Source: CAWAVN01 sp963825075
GTDB taxonomy: Bacteria; Planctomycetota; Planctomycetia; Planctomycetales; Planctomycetaceae
Assembly: GCA_963825075.1 (NCBI GenBank)
Contig: CAWGRX010000023.1
Coordinates: forward strand, 62,001 to 126,000
Direction: 5' to 3'
Length of the DNA stretch: 64,000 nucleotides
Shown: in pieces, positions 1 to 8,762 of the stretch
Numbering within the stretch: position 1 is the stretch's first letter
Layout: every line of letters starts with the position of its first letter
Notes under the pieces: model-generated
What the model saw: the letters and a program-made list of their open reading frames with translations, nothing else
Told to the model about the DNA's origin: nothing
Database searches by the model: none
Translations under genes and position numbers: made by a program

Positions 1-2436
1 CCCGATCGGTTTTTCTTCCTTGTGCTCGAGCGCAGGGAAGGTTTTCTTCCGGGCGGGTTCTTGCGGAGGGCGGAGCGAGTTGGAACTGTCTTCGCCGGCG
101 GACGGGTGTTTCGCGAGGCGGTAGATCAGATAGCCGCCGAGGAGGGTCATGGCGATCAGGATCGGCCAGCGGTAGTGCACCTGGCTGTCTTGGAAGCTCA
201 GCAGCCAATGCCACGGGGAATCGTTGAGGTCTTTAGCGGTTTTCAGTTGGCCCCAGCGGCCGTGGAGGACGGCGAGACTGTTCCAGGTGAAGTGAAACAG
301 CATGCATGGGAGCAAGCTGCCGCTGCGGACGGCGATCAGGCCCAGGACCAGCCCCAGCAGCGACGCGTTAAAGACCTGCTGGGGGATCATGTGCATCAGG
401 CCGAACATCAGGCTGGTCAGGCTGATCGCCAGCCAGGTCCGTTTGGAACGGCTGAAGCCAGAGAGGATAAACCCTCGGAATGCGACCTCTTCGCAAATCG
501 CCGGGGCCGCCGCGAACGCAAGGAGCACCAGCCAAAGCGGTTGATGGAGATCCGCCATCGTGCTGACTTGCCGGGCGATGCTCGGCGGCAGGGGCAGGAA
601 GAAATACTTCTGCAGCACCGTCGAAAGTTCCACCGACAGCGGATGCAACACGAACGGCAACACGAACGCCAGCGAGAGCATGCCCAGCGAAGGCAGCCGG
701 AGCCGAAACGTGCGGACGACGTCGGTCGTGAGGATCACGCCCATAAACAAAGCCGGGCTGGCGATGATGGCGAGTTGCTGCACCATCAGAAGTTGCATCA
801 TCCGCTCGGCGATGTGCTTGGGATCGGCTCCCAGAATCGCCTGCTGCATGAACCGCATCGCGGCGAACTGCAGAAACATAATCATCACAAAGCAAATGCC
901 GGCTTCCGCGAAACTGGGCGTGGGTTCCTTGTCGCGGAGCAAATGCCGGAGCCAGAGCCTCAGTTCAAACCGCTCGGCTTCGCGGAACAGGACTTCCTCG
1001 CGGGAGAATTGATCGATTGCCCACCACAACGCCAAGAGACTGTAACCCACGCTGGAAAGCAGCACCGGTAAAGAGTAATACAAGGCCACATTGCTGCCGG
1101 GGTTCGCCAGTGTTTCTTTTAATAGGAGAGCCGGTCCGACGACGGGCATGATGCTGTAAAAGGGCGTCATTTCCATGCCCGGCGTGAGGCAGAACATCGT
1201 TAAACCCAAAGTCACCAACAACAACGGCGTGAGATAGTATTGGCCTTCTTTCGTGCTGCGGGCAAAGGTGGCGAGCGCCAGGCATAACGCGCTGAAGAGC
1301 GCCGTCAACGGGAGCATAAAGCCGATGACGCAAAGAATCGTCCCCAAGGTCGGCGGGGCCATGCTGCCGAGCTTGGACAGGTTGCCTGTGGCGGGAACAT
1401 ACTTGCTGGTGATTCCCAGGCTGATCAGGTTCAAAATCGCCGTCGCCAGGCTGAAGAGCATCACCGTGAAGAATTTTCCGAGGACCAACTCGGTCCGCGT
1501 CGCCGGGCAGATGAGAAGTGTTTCCATCGTGCCGCGCTCTTTTTCGCCGGCCGCCAAATCGACGGCGGGATAAAACGCCCCGGTCATGGCCATGATGACC
1601 AGCATCGCCGAGAACAACTTGCTCCAGACCACCGCGGAGAGTTGGCCTTCTTCGGCCAGATCGACTTTCTCGGCTCGCACCGGTTCGGCCAGGGTTTCGG
1701 GAAGATGGGCTTGGTGCAGCCGAACTTTCAGGATGTTGGCTTCCCAAGAAGAGATCGCTTCGCTGACGTAGTTGTATGCGACCTGGGATTTTTCGTCGGC
1801 ACTGTTTCGCACGACGATCGGGCGCTGGTCTTCCATGAGCTTGGTGACCTCATCGAATTCTCGCGAGGCCAGCCTGCGGTTTATCTCCTCGACGTGCTTG
1901 CCGAAGCCTTCGGGAATAATAAGCACGATCTCGATGTCTTCGATGAGACCGGCGAGATCTTTTTTCACATTCGTCAATTCCGCCCTTTGGGGAAACGGCT
2001 CCGGTCTGGCGGTCTTGGATTGCTGTGTCTCCCACTCGGTTTTGGCTTGGGTCAATTTCTGTTCGCGGGCGACGAGCTGGCGAATTTCCTCCTCCTTGAC
2101 AACCGCGTGCTCGACATGGGGATTGGTCTTTTTGCCCTCGCGGACGTCGGCATCGGTATAGACATTCAGCTTGTCGGCATCGCTGGGAATCTTGAAATAA
2201 GTGCTGACGAAATGCCCATCATCCAGCAATTGGGGTTGCTTGGGCAGAGAGTCGGCTCCCAGGATCACGACCGTCCGCGGCTTCTCGCTGAATATAAGCA
2301 GCATCTGCATCATGAAGATGCCGAGCGCCGGATACAGAAGCAGCGGCAGAATCGTAATCATGAACAGCGTGCGGCGGTCGCGGAGTTGGTCCCGCACCTC
2401 CCGCGAGAAGATCAATTTGACGTTCTTCCAACTCAT
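1..2436 (-). CDS. NatB-type ABC permease fused to CPBP intramembrane protease (C-terminus off-window)
   Basis: Membrane half of a NatAB-like ABC exporter joined to a CPBP (CAAX-like) intramembrane protease. The product opens MSWKNVKLIFSREVRDQ and then a hydrophobic segment at about residues 24-46, as in ABC-2/NatB permeases. The second half carries the CPBP signature: Glu-Glu at 649-650 in ICEEVAFRGF, a His at about 682 (GLMHM) and another at about 715 (LFHFTWN), the positions expected for the metal site. The frame is open to base 1, so 812 codons are visible and the end is missing. It lies about 195 bases downstream of the matching ATPase on the same strand, separated by a hairpin repeat. 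Permease-CPBP fusions are known in planctomycetes; the substrate cannot be told. Confidence 0.85.
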   Translation of the reverse strand, partial: MSWKNVKLIFSREVRDQLRDRRTLFMITILPLLLYPALGIFMMQMLLIFSEKPRTVVILGADSLPKQPQLLDDGHFVSTYFKIPSDADKLNVYTDADVREGKKTNPHVEHAVVKEEEIRQLVAREQKLTQAKTEWETQQSKTARPEPFPQRAELTNVKKDLAGLIEDIEIVLIIPEGFGKHVEEINRRLASREFDEVTKLMEDQRPIVVRNSADEKSQVAYNYVSEAISSWEANILKVRLHQAHLPETLAEPVRAEKVDLAEEGQLSAVVWSKLFSAMLVIMAMTGAFYPAVDLAAGEKERGTMETLLICPATRTELVLGKFFTVMLFSLATAILNLISLGITSKYVPATGNLSKLGSMAPPTLGTILCVIGFMLPLTALFSALCLALATFARSTKEGQYYLTPLLLVTLGLTMFCLTPGMEMTPFYSIMPVVGPALLLKETLANPGSNVALYYSLPVLLSSVGYSLLALWWAIDQFSREEVLFREAERFELRLWLRHLLRDKEPTPSFAEAGICFVMIMFLQFAAMRFMQQAILGADPKHIAERMMQLLMVQQLAIIASPALFMGVILTTDVVRTFRLRLPSLGMLSLAFVLPFVLHPLSVELSTVLQKYFFLPLPPSIARQVSTMADLHQPLWLVLLAFAAAPAICEEVAFRGFILSGFSRSKRTWLAISLTSLMFGLMHMIPQQVFNASLLGLVLGLIAVRSGSLLPCMLFHFTWNSLAVLHGRWGQLKTAKDLNDSPWHWLLSFQDSQVHYRWPILIAMTLLGGYLIYRLAKHPSAGEDSSNSLRPPQEPARKKTFPALEHKEEKPIG

Positions 2437-2499
2437 TCGTTAACCGCCGCTGCGTGGGAGATCAAGCCTGATAACGTTCATTCCGTTACCCATTTCGAC

Positions 2500-2581
2500 G
2501 TGAGGGTAGAGGATGGAGGTTAGAAGATAGATTTTGTTTTCCGCAGTTTTCTAGCCTCTATCCTCTAACCTCGCCCCTCAC
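2500..2581. repeat. Inverted intergenic repeat of the GAGGATGGAGG family
   Basis: Left arm at 2500-2530 (GTGAGGGTAGAGGATGGAGG and onward) and right arm at 2551-2581 are near-perfect reverse complements around a T-rich loop. The pair lies between the NatA and NatB genes. Related arms occur at 31034, 32949, 35978, 43967 and 47844. Confidence 0.75.
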
Positions 2582-2630
2582 TTAAAGAGCTCTTATGTTG
2601 TTATACGCTGCAATGCTTCCACTCGCGCAT

Positions 2631-3383
2631 TTAGCCGACATATTCGGCATCGTTCTCCGCAATGAGATCGAAGAACAACTCTTCGACGTCGTTTTCATGG
2701 TGCTGTTGCTCCAATTCCTTGACGGTGCCGGCGGCGAGGATTTTGCCTTTGTGGATGATCGCGATCCGGTCGCAGAGTTTTTCCACCTCCCGCATGATGT
2801 GGGTCGAAAAAATGATGCACTTGCCCTGCTCTTTTAAGGCTTCGATGGCTTTGAGCACCTTGCGGGCGACGAGGATGTCCAACCCCGACGTCGGTTCGTC
2901 GAAAATCAGCACGGGCGGGTCGTGAATGATCGTGCGGGCGATGGACACTTTTTGCTTCATGCCCGTGGACATCTTGGAGCCGAGCAGGTCCCGGATTTCG
3001 TTCATCTGCAGCATGGAAAACACCTCGTTGAGGCGTTGTTCCAAGAGGTGGTCTTCGAGGCCGTAGAGCTTGCCGAAGTATTCCACCATTTCCCAGGCGG
3101 TCATGCGATCGTAAATTCCGGTATTGCCGGACATGAAGCCGATGTTGGCCCGCACCTGGGCGGGCTGGGTGCTGACATCGTATCCCGCGACCGTGGCTCG
3201 GCCGCCGGTGGGTTTGAGGACAGTGCTCAAAATGCGGAGGCAAGTGGTTTTGCCGGCTCCGTTGGGGCCTAACAATCCGAAGATCTCCCCCGGCCGGACG
3301 TCGAAGGACACGCCGTCCAATGCGCTCACGCGGCCGCGCTTCAAGTCCGCGAAGCTTTTGCTCAGGTTCTCAACATGAATCAT
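2631..3383 (-). CDS. natA: ABC transporter ATP-binding protein, NatA family
   Basis: ATPase partner of the downstream NatB-CPBP permease. From the chosen start (MIHVENLSKSF) the Walker A motif GPNGAGKT is at residues 39-46, the ABC signature is the NatA-type variant MSTGMKQK near 145, and Walker B with the D-loop (LIFDEPTSGLD) is near 165. A His switch follows (FSTHIM). Length is about 250 residues, normal for the family. An upstream in-frame start at 3431 would add 16 residues encoded by intergenic repeat DNA and was not used. Substrate is unknown; NatA proteins in other bacteria export sodium or drugs, which is family knowledge rather than evidence here. Confidence 0.9.
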   Translation of the reverse strand: MIHVENLSKSFADLKRGRVSALDGVSFDVRPGEIFGLLGPNGAGKTTCLRILSTVLKPTGGRATVAGYDVSTQPAQVRANIGFMSGNTGIYDRMTAWEMVEYFGKLYGLEDHLLEQRLNEVFSMLQMNEIRDLLGSKMSTGMKQKVSIARTIIHDPPVLIFDEPTSGLDILVARKVLKAIEALKEQGKCIIFSTHIMREVEKLCDRIAIIHKGKILAAGTVKELEQQHHENDVEELFFDLIAENDAEYVG

Positions 3384-3513
3384 AAAGCCGCCTTCGGCGG
3401 AAATCCCAATGACCAAGCACCAATGACCCATTATTCCGGCGGATGGGATTCAGTCCAGGGTCGCCAGCTTGCAAACGGTATGTCTAACCTGAGTGTAGCA
3501 CATTTTGAAAGCT

Positions 3514-3600
3514 CCAATGACCAAATCCCAATGACCAATGCTCAGAATTCGATGGTCTGCCCGTGTTCCATTGGTCATTGGGATTTGGGATTTGGGATTT
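3514..3600. repeat. Inverted CCAATGACC / GGGATTTGGG repeat overlapping the mqnC stop
   Basis: Arm at 3514-3540 (CCAATGACCAAATCCCAATG) and arm at 3568-3600 (CCATTGGTCATTGGGATTTG and onward) are inverted copies. A third fragment sits at 3398-3430. The right arm extends into the mqnC reading frame and supplies its last codons and stop. Confidence 0.75.
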
Positions 3601-4732
3601 CGCCGCAGGCGCCGACCGGTTCCGGCTCGTCGATGTATTCGTAGAACACATTTCGCTGCCGGGGGATGTAGCCCGCTTCCTGGATGCTGTGGCGGATCGA
3701 TTCGAGCGTGAGGTAATGCACAGTGCCGGCTTCGGAGACGACGTTTTCCTCGATCATCAGGCTGCCCATGTCGTTAGCACCGAAGAACAGGGCGGTTTGT
3801 CCGATTTTTTCGCTTTGCGTCACCCAGGAGGATTGGATGTTCGGGAAATTGTCCAAATAAATCCGGGCGACGGCTTGGGTTTTGAGATACTCAAAAGCCC
3901 CGGCGGGAGGGATGTGGGACATGTCCACGCCGTCGTCTTGCCGATTCCCGAACCAGGGCGGCTTGGCGGGCGGTTGGAGCGTCCAGCAGATGAACGCCGT
4001 GAAGCCGCCGGTCTCATCCTGCAATTGGCGCAACCGTTCCAAGTGTTCGATCCGTTCCTCCAGAGTTTCGATGTGGCCGAACATCATGGTTGCGGTGGAG
4101 CAGCCGCCGAGTTCGTGCCAAACCCGGTTGACCTCGAGCCAATCGTCGGTCAGCACCTTGCCGCGGGTGATGGCTTCGCGAACGCGATCGACCAGAATCT
4201 CCCCGCCGCCGCCGGGAATGCTGCCCAGGCCGGCGGCTTTCAGGCGTTTGAGCACGGTGCGCAGCGGGAGTTTGCTGATTTTGGTGAAGTGATAAATCTC
4301 CGGCGGGCTGAAGCCGTGCACATTGACCGTGGGAAACGCCTCCCGCAGATCGCGGAGCATCTCTTCGTACCACTCCAAGGGCAGTTTGGGATGCAGGCCG
4401 CCTTGAAGCAGAATTTGATCGCCGCCGAGTGCGACCGTCTCCGCGACTTTTTTGTGGAGTTCTTCGCGCGAGAGCACATAGACGTCGCTGTGATTGACCG
4501 GCCGATAGAATGCGCAAAAATCGCAGACCGCGGTGCAGGCGTTGGTGTAGTTGATGTTGCGGTCGATGTTATAGGTGCGGAACGGTTCCGGATGGAGTCG
4601 GCTGGTGACCGCGTGTGCCGCCTCGCCGATGCCGATGAGGTCATGCGACTTGAGCAGCCGGACGCCTTCAGCGGGCGTGAGCCGTTCGCCGGCTTTCGTT
4701 TTTTCGAGCAGGGGGGCAATTTCGGAAGACAA
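3575..4732 (-). CDS. mqnC: Cyclic dehypoxanthinyl futalosine synthase (radical SAM)
   Basis: Futalosine-pathway menaquinone synthesis: radical SAM cyclisation of dehypoxanthine futalosine. The cluster-binding Cys residues are C66, C70 and C73 in CTAVCDFC, after the typical MqnC stretch AHAVTSRLHPEPFRTYNIDR. The start is a TTG at 4732 with a good GGAGG ribosome-binding site eight bases upstream. The first 65 bases overlap the 3' end of mqnA, indicating translational coupling. The last residues (GEIPNPKSQ) and stop codon come from an intergenic repeat that runs into the gene. Length is about 385 residues, normal for MqnC. Confidence 0.92.
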   Translation of the reverse strand: MSSEIAPLLEKTKAGERLTPAEGVRLLKSHDLIGIGEAAHAVTSRLHPEPFRTYNIDRNINYTNACTAVCDFCAFYRPVNHSDVYVLSREELHKKVAETVALGGDQILLQGGLHPKLPLEWYEEMLRDLREAFPTVNVHGFSPPEIYHFTKISKLPLRTVLKRLKAAGLGSIPGGGGEILVDRVREAITRGKVLTDDWLEVNRVWHELGGCSTATMMFGHIETLEERIEHLERLRQLQDETGGFTAFICWTLQPPAKPPWFGNRQDDGVDMSHIPPAGAFEYLKTQAVARIYLDNFPNIQSSWVTQSEKIGQTALFFGANDMGSLMIEENVVSEAGTVHYLTLESIRHSIQEAGYIPRQRNVFYEYIDEPEPVGACGEIPNPKSQ

Positions 4733-5513
4733 GATTCACACCTCCGGGGGCCAATCCCTGTTGGACGGCCAGTTGTTGAAACAGTTTCAGCCCGCTTTGT
4801 TCCGCCGAGCCGAGTTGAAAATGCAAGTTGTGCCGCAGATACCCGACTGCGGTCTGGACGTCCAAACCCAGGGCGGCGGCTTCGCGGCGCGCGATGTGAT
4901 CCAGTCGTGCCAACCCCCGGTCGCGGGCTTCGCAGAGCGCGGATTCGACGAGGCCCAATTCGCTCGTCCGCCGGGTCGCCCATAGCGCGAACACGAAGGG
5001 CAAGCCGGTCCACTTGAGCCATTCTTCGCCCAAGTCCCAGACCTCGGCGAAGGGTTCTTCCGGCAGGTGCATTGCCCGGTCGCCGATCAAGAGAATCGCA
5101 TCCGCCTGCGTGGAATCGGTGGAAAGCCCCAAAGGCAAGGGTTCGAGCTCTGGGTGGACGCCGTAGCGTTGGGCGAGCATGATCCGCACCAAAGCCGCGC
5201 TCGTTCGCGAGCCTTCATCCAAAGCCAGCGTGCAGATATGGCCGGGATGGACCCGGCTGTAGAGTTTGACGCTCATCACCGGCCCATGCGTGGCCACACA
5301 CGCATCCGAAACCACTTCGTAATCGGGCTGCAAAAAGTATTCAAAGGACGGAATGAGCGCCACGTCGAGTACGCTTTCGGCCAGGTCGTCGGCGAGCCGG
5401 CTGGGAAAATCCAGCACCAACTCGGCCTCTCCCGCCGCGAGTTCCGCCAGATCTTCAATAAGCGGCTTGGAGTTCAAATAACTCACCGCGCCGATTTGCA
5501 ATAGGTGATACAT
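4668..5513 (-). CDS. mqnA: Chorismate dehydratase
   Basis: First step of the futalosine pathway, converting chorismate to 3-enolpyruvyl-benzoate. The N-terminus IGAVSYLNSKPLI and the later LALDEGSRTS segment are characteristic of MqnA, a periplasmic-binding-protein fold enzyme. It is directly upstream of, and overlaps, mqnC, so the two should form one operon on the minus strand. The C-terminal 20 or so residues, rich in Arg and Asn, lie in the overlap. No strong Shine-Dalgarno is seen before the ATG at 5513. Other pathway genes (mqnB, mqnD, mqnE) are not in the window. Confidence 0.9.
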   Translation of the reverse strand: MYHLLQIGAVSYLNSKPLIEDLAELAAGEAELVLDFPSRLADDLAESVLDVALIPSFEYFLQPDYEVVSDACVATHGPVMSVKLYSRVHPGHICTLALDEGSRTSAALVRIMLAQRYGVHPELEPLPLGLSTDSTQADAILLIGDRAMHLPEEPFAEVWDLGEEWLKWTGLPFVFALWATRRTSELGLVESALCEARDRGLARLDHIARREAAALGLDVQTAVGYLRHNLHFQLGSAEQSGLKLFQQLAVQQGLAPGGVNLVFRNCPPARKNESRRTAHAR

Positions 5514-5861
5514 GGGACGGATTTCGGATGGATTCTCATGGTCCCCCAGTTTGGCTGGAGGGGTTCTTCCCTAGTTTAACCGCAACCTGCGGGGAACCTT
5601 AACTTTGCTGGATTATAGAAGCCTATTTCGATCCTGCAAATGAGCGGCGGATTCCTTAAAACCGCGAAAACGAGCCAAAACCGGCCAAACGGAAACAACC
5701 CGGCCTTCGCCGGCGGAAAAGAAAACTCGGAAAACGAACACTGGTGATCGGTGGGGCGGGTCCGTTAGAATGAAATGTAGGGACGTTGCGTATCTATTTT
5801 TCGGATCATGCGTCTGCGGATTTCCGTTCCACTTCAAGATTGACGATTCGGCGAGGTCGCT
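5514..5861. other. Intergenic region between divergent mqnA and PQQ-protein genes
   Basis: About 350 bases without a supported gene. It should hold divergent promoters for mqnA and the PQQ-propeller gene, but no convincing -35/-10 pair was identified. A short GC hairpin lies just upstream of mqnA. Confidence 0.5.
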
Positions 5862-7088
5862 ATGCCTACCCGGTTTTGGGTGTTTGCTGTTGTTGTTTTC
5901 GGGACCCTGTTGACGGGAGTTGGCTTCGCCCAACCCGCCACCCGGGGGAATACTTTGCCCTCCGTGCAAATGCTCAACCGCTACGGCCTGAAGATGGCGT
6001 GGTGGAACCAGGCCAACATCAACCCGGGCCGCGACACCGTTCGGTATCTGACGGCGGACGAGCAAATCGTTTATGCCCAAACCACCGCAGGGACGGTGAC
6101 CGCCGTCGATATGGAAACCGGACGCCAGCTCTGGTCCATTCAATTGGGCCGCCCCGACGCCCCCTCCTATCCGGTCACCAGCAACAATGAACTCGCGCTG
6201 GTGCTGTCCGGTTTGGATTTGTTCGCCGTCGACAAATGGACCGGAAACTTGGTATGGCGGATTCGCGTGCCCGGACAGCCCACGACCAGTCCCGTAATGG
6301 ATGAGGAACAGGTTTACGTGGGCGGGTTGGATGGCAGCGTATATGCATTTGACCTCGAAAAAATTCGGAAACTGTTCGAGACAAACAAGCTGCCGGAGTG
6401 GTCGAATTTCGCGCTCAATTGGCGTTATAAAACCGGCGCCGTCGTGCGGACGCCGCCGGTTCCTTGGAGGAACCTCGTCAACTTTGCCAGCGAGGACCGG
6501 TCGCTGTATTCCGTGACCAAGGACCAGCACAGCCTCAAATTCCAGTTGGAAACCGATGCCCCCGTCTCCGCTCCGATGACCCAGAGCGAAGGCTACCTGT
6601 TCATGGCATCGGAAGACTTCAACATTTACGCCGTGAACCTGGTTAACGGCAAAATCCGCTGGCAGTTTGTGAGCGGCGTGCCCGTACTCTTAGGCCCCAA
6701 AGCGGTTGGCGAGAACCTTTACGTAACTCCCAAGCGGAGCGGGCTGTATCAGCTTTCCACGATCTCCGGCCGGCAGCGGTGGTGGCAGCCCAACCTGACC
6801 GAGTTCCTCGCCGAGAGCCTGCACTATACCTTCGCCACCAACGAACGCGGCGACGTGGTGATCCTCGACCGCGCGAGCGGCGGACCGTTGGGCGTTTTGC
6901 CCCTGCGGCATTTTTCCGTCTGCATCTCCAACGAACGCACGGACCGGCTGATCATGGCCACGGCCGCCGGGCAAATCATTATGATCCACGAACGCGGCCA
7001 GGAGTTCCCGATCTATCACAAAAACCCCGAAGAACGCCCCCTGCTCCCCGAATTCGCCACGGAAGAACAACCCGCCAAGCAGCCGTGA
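5862..7088 (+). CDS. Exported PQQ-like beta-propeller protein
   Basis: A secreted or lipid-free periplasmic beta-propeller resembling the BamB/PQQ-repeat family. Residues 1-23 form a signal peptide ending GVGFAQ. Repeated blades show the pattern of a hydrophobic strand then DxxTGxxxW (for example VDMETGRQLWSIQL, VDKWTGNLVWRIRV, VNLVNGKIRWQFVS), typical of WD-like PQQ repeats. Start ATG follows a GAGGT ribosome-binding site. The Trp-docking blades alone do not show cofactor binding, and no dehydrogenase catalytic residues are evident, so a structural or binding role is more likely than alcohol dehydrogenase activity. It stands upstream of an amidase in the same direction. Confidence 0.8.
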   Translation: MPTRFWVFAVVVFGTLLTGVGFAQPATRGNTLPSVQMLNRYGLKMAWWNQANINPGRDTVRYLTADEQIVYAQTTAGTVTAVDMETGRQLWSIQLGRPDAPSYPVTSNNELALVLSGLDLFAVDKWTGNLVWRIRVPGQPTTSPVMDEEQVYVGGLDGSVYAFDLEKIRKLFETNKLPEWSNFALNWRYKTGAVVRTPPVPWRNLVNFASEDRSLYSVTKDQHSLKFQLETDAPVSAPMTQSEGYLFMASEDFNIYAVNLVNGKIRWQFVSGVPVLLGPKAVGENLYVTPKRSGLYQLSTISGRQRWWQPNLTEFLAESLHYTFATNERGDVVILDRASGGPLGVLPLRHFSVCISNERTDRLIMATAAGQIIMIHERGQEFPIYHKNPEERPLLPEFATEEQPAKQP

Positions 7089-7176
7089 GACAGTCGCCGA
7101 TCGTCGCGCGTTTGGTTTTCGGTTTTCGATTTATGGCGAGCCGAGCCGGGTGTCAGCCATTCTTGTAGGAGGCACG

Positions 7177-8520
7177 ATGGAATTATTCCCGGAATTTGAG
7201 GAGACCCTGCTCGGAGCCGCGGCGGATTTGGCGGCGGGGAAACGCAGTTGCCAGGATCTGGTCGAATGGTGCTTTCAAAACTTCGACTCGCGCGAAGCCG
7301 AGGTGCGGGCTTGGGTCTTGCTCGATCGAGACAGGGCGATCCAATCCGCGAAAGACCGCGATGCCGAGCTAAAGACGAATAAATCCCGCGGACCGCTGCA
7401 TGGAGTCCCCATCGGCATCAAAGATATTGTCGATGTGGCCGGCTGGCCCACGGCGGCGGGATCGAAACTTTTAGCCGATAATGTCGCCGAAGAAGACGCC
7501 CCCATCGTCCGGCGGCTGAAAAACGCGGGGGCGGTGATCCTCGGCAAAACAGTGACCACGCAGTTCGCCAGCTTCGATCCCCCCGTGACGCGAAACCCCT
7601 GGAACCTCCAGCGCACGCCCGGCGGTTCGTCCAGCGGATCGGCGGCCGCGGTCGCGGCGGGCATGTGCCTGGGAGCGGTCGGCTCGCAAACCGGCGGTTC
7701 GATCACTCGGCCCGCGGCGTTCTGCGGCATCGCGGGGTTGAAGCCCACCTATGGGAGCATTTCGCTCGCAGGCATCGTGCCGCTCTCGGCTCCGATGGAT
7801 CATCCCGGCCCCTTGGCCCGTACCGTGAGGGACACGGCGGCGATGTATGCGGTGATGGCTGACTTCGCCGACGAAAACACCGGGCTCACTTCCGAATGGA
7901 AAAAACTTCTCGAACAAACCCAATTCCCCGCGCCCCAGTTGGGAACCTTGGGGGGATTTTTTCAAGAGGAAGCCGACGCCCACACGCTCCACTGCCTAAT
8001 GCACGCGATGGAGCAATGGATCAATCACGGGGCCTTTATGGAGAATATCGACCTGCCCGAAGAGTTCGATCAGGTGCTTCCCAACCATCGCATCCTCATG
8101 GCCAGAGGGGCGGCAAACTATCATCGGGAGCGATTCGCCCAACATCCGCGCGACTACCAGCCCGCGATCCGCAGCCTGATCGAAGAGGGCTTAGAAATTC
8201 CGGACAGCGATTGGCAGAAAGCGCTCGCGTTTCAAAAGACCAGCCGGGAGATGATTCTATCGCTGTTTGAGGAAGTCGATGTCCTGGTCGCGCCGGCCAG
8301 CGTGGGCACGGCTCCCGATCTTTCCACGACGGGCGATCCGGTGATGAACTCCCCCTGGAGCTTCTGCGGCTTCCCCACGCTCACCTTCCCGATGGCCCTT
8401 TCCGAAGAGGACGACATGCCCTTGGGCGTCCAGATCGTCGGCAAACCCGGAGAGGAACTCGCCCTCTACCAAGCCGCCCTCTGGTGCGAATCCTACCTCC
8501 ACCAACTGCCCCCCGGTTAA
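7177..8520 (+). CDS. Amidase-signature family hydrolase
   Basis: Amidase-signature serine hydrolase. The Lys-cisSer-Ser triad is visible: K82 in GIKDIVD, the Gly/Ser-rich loop GGSSSGSAAAVAAG around 149-162, and the nucleophile S175 in QTGGSITRPA, followed by GLKPTYG. Length of about 447 residues is normal for stand-alone amidases. The start chosen has an AGGAGG ribosome-binding site four bases before the ATG; an in-frame GTG 27 bases upstream is possible. It is distinct from the gatA homologue at 23766, has no gatC or gatB partner beside it, and is therefore probably a general amide hydrolase rather than part of a tRNA amidotransferase. Substrate unknown. Confidence 0.88.
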   Translation: MELFPEFEETLLGAAADLAAGKRSCQDLVEWCFQNFDSREAEVRAWVLLDRDRAIQSAKDRDAELKTNKSRGPLHGVPIGIKDIVDVAGWPTAAGSKLLADNVAEEDAPIVRRLKNAGAVILGKTVTTQFASFDPPVTRNPWNLQRTPGGSSSGSAAAVAAGMCLGAVGSQTGGSITRPAAFCGIAGLKPTYGSISLAGIVPLSAPMDHPGPLARTVRDTAAMYAVMADFADENTGLTSEWKKLLEQTQFPAPQLGTLGGFFQEEADAHTLHCLMHAMEQWINHGAFMENIDLPEEFDQVLPNHRILMARGAANYHRERFAQHPRDYQPAIRSLIEEGLEIPDSDWQKALAFQKTSREMILSLFEEVDVLVAPASVGTAPDLSTTGDPVMNSPWSFCGFPTLTFPMALSEEDDMPLGVQIVGKPGEELALYQAALWCESYLHQLPPG

Positions 8521-8690
8521 GGGCGGGACGAGAAAAGATCAGCGATCGACATGACGGCGGAAAAACTGCGTGGAACCGATGGTTTTTGTCCGGCGGTGCC
8601 CTGGGCTATTTTGTGGTTGCCCTTCGGGGCGAAAAGCCAGCGGACTTCAGGTTTCTCATCAACCTGGAATCAGAATAGAGCCTTTTTTTT

Positions 8691-8741
8691 AACCGCTTAA
8701 AGCTAAGTGCCATTGGGCTAGCGCCTGGGATAGAAGCGGTT
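8691..8741. repeat. Short intergenic element bounded by AACCGCTT inverted ends
   Basis: Starts AACCGCTT at 8691 and ends AAGCGGTT at 8741, enclosing a segment with GGGCTAGCGCC that resembles the GGGCGCTAGCCCC family elsewhere in the window. It lies between convergent genes (amidase and esterase), where it may act as a terminator. Confidence 0.5.
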
Positions 8742-8762
8742 CAGCACGACTGAGATCGACAT

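Noticed and set aside
3563..5017. Long plus-strand frame across mqnC
   Set aside because: Antisense of mqnC/mqnA, no family resemblance; mqnC has the radical SAM Cys motif.
7177..8520. Assignment of the amidase as a second gatA
   Set aside because: No gatC or gatB neighbour and it lacks the GatA-specific segment seen in the gene at 23766.
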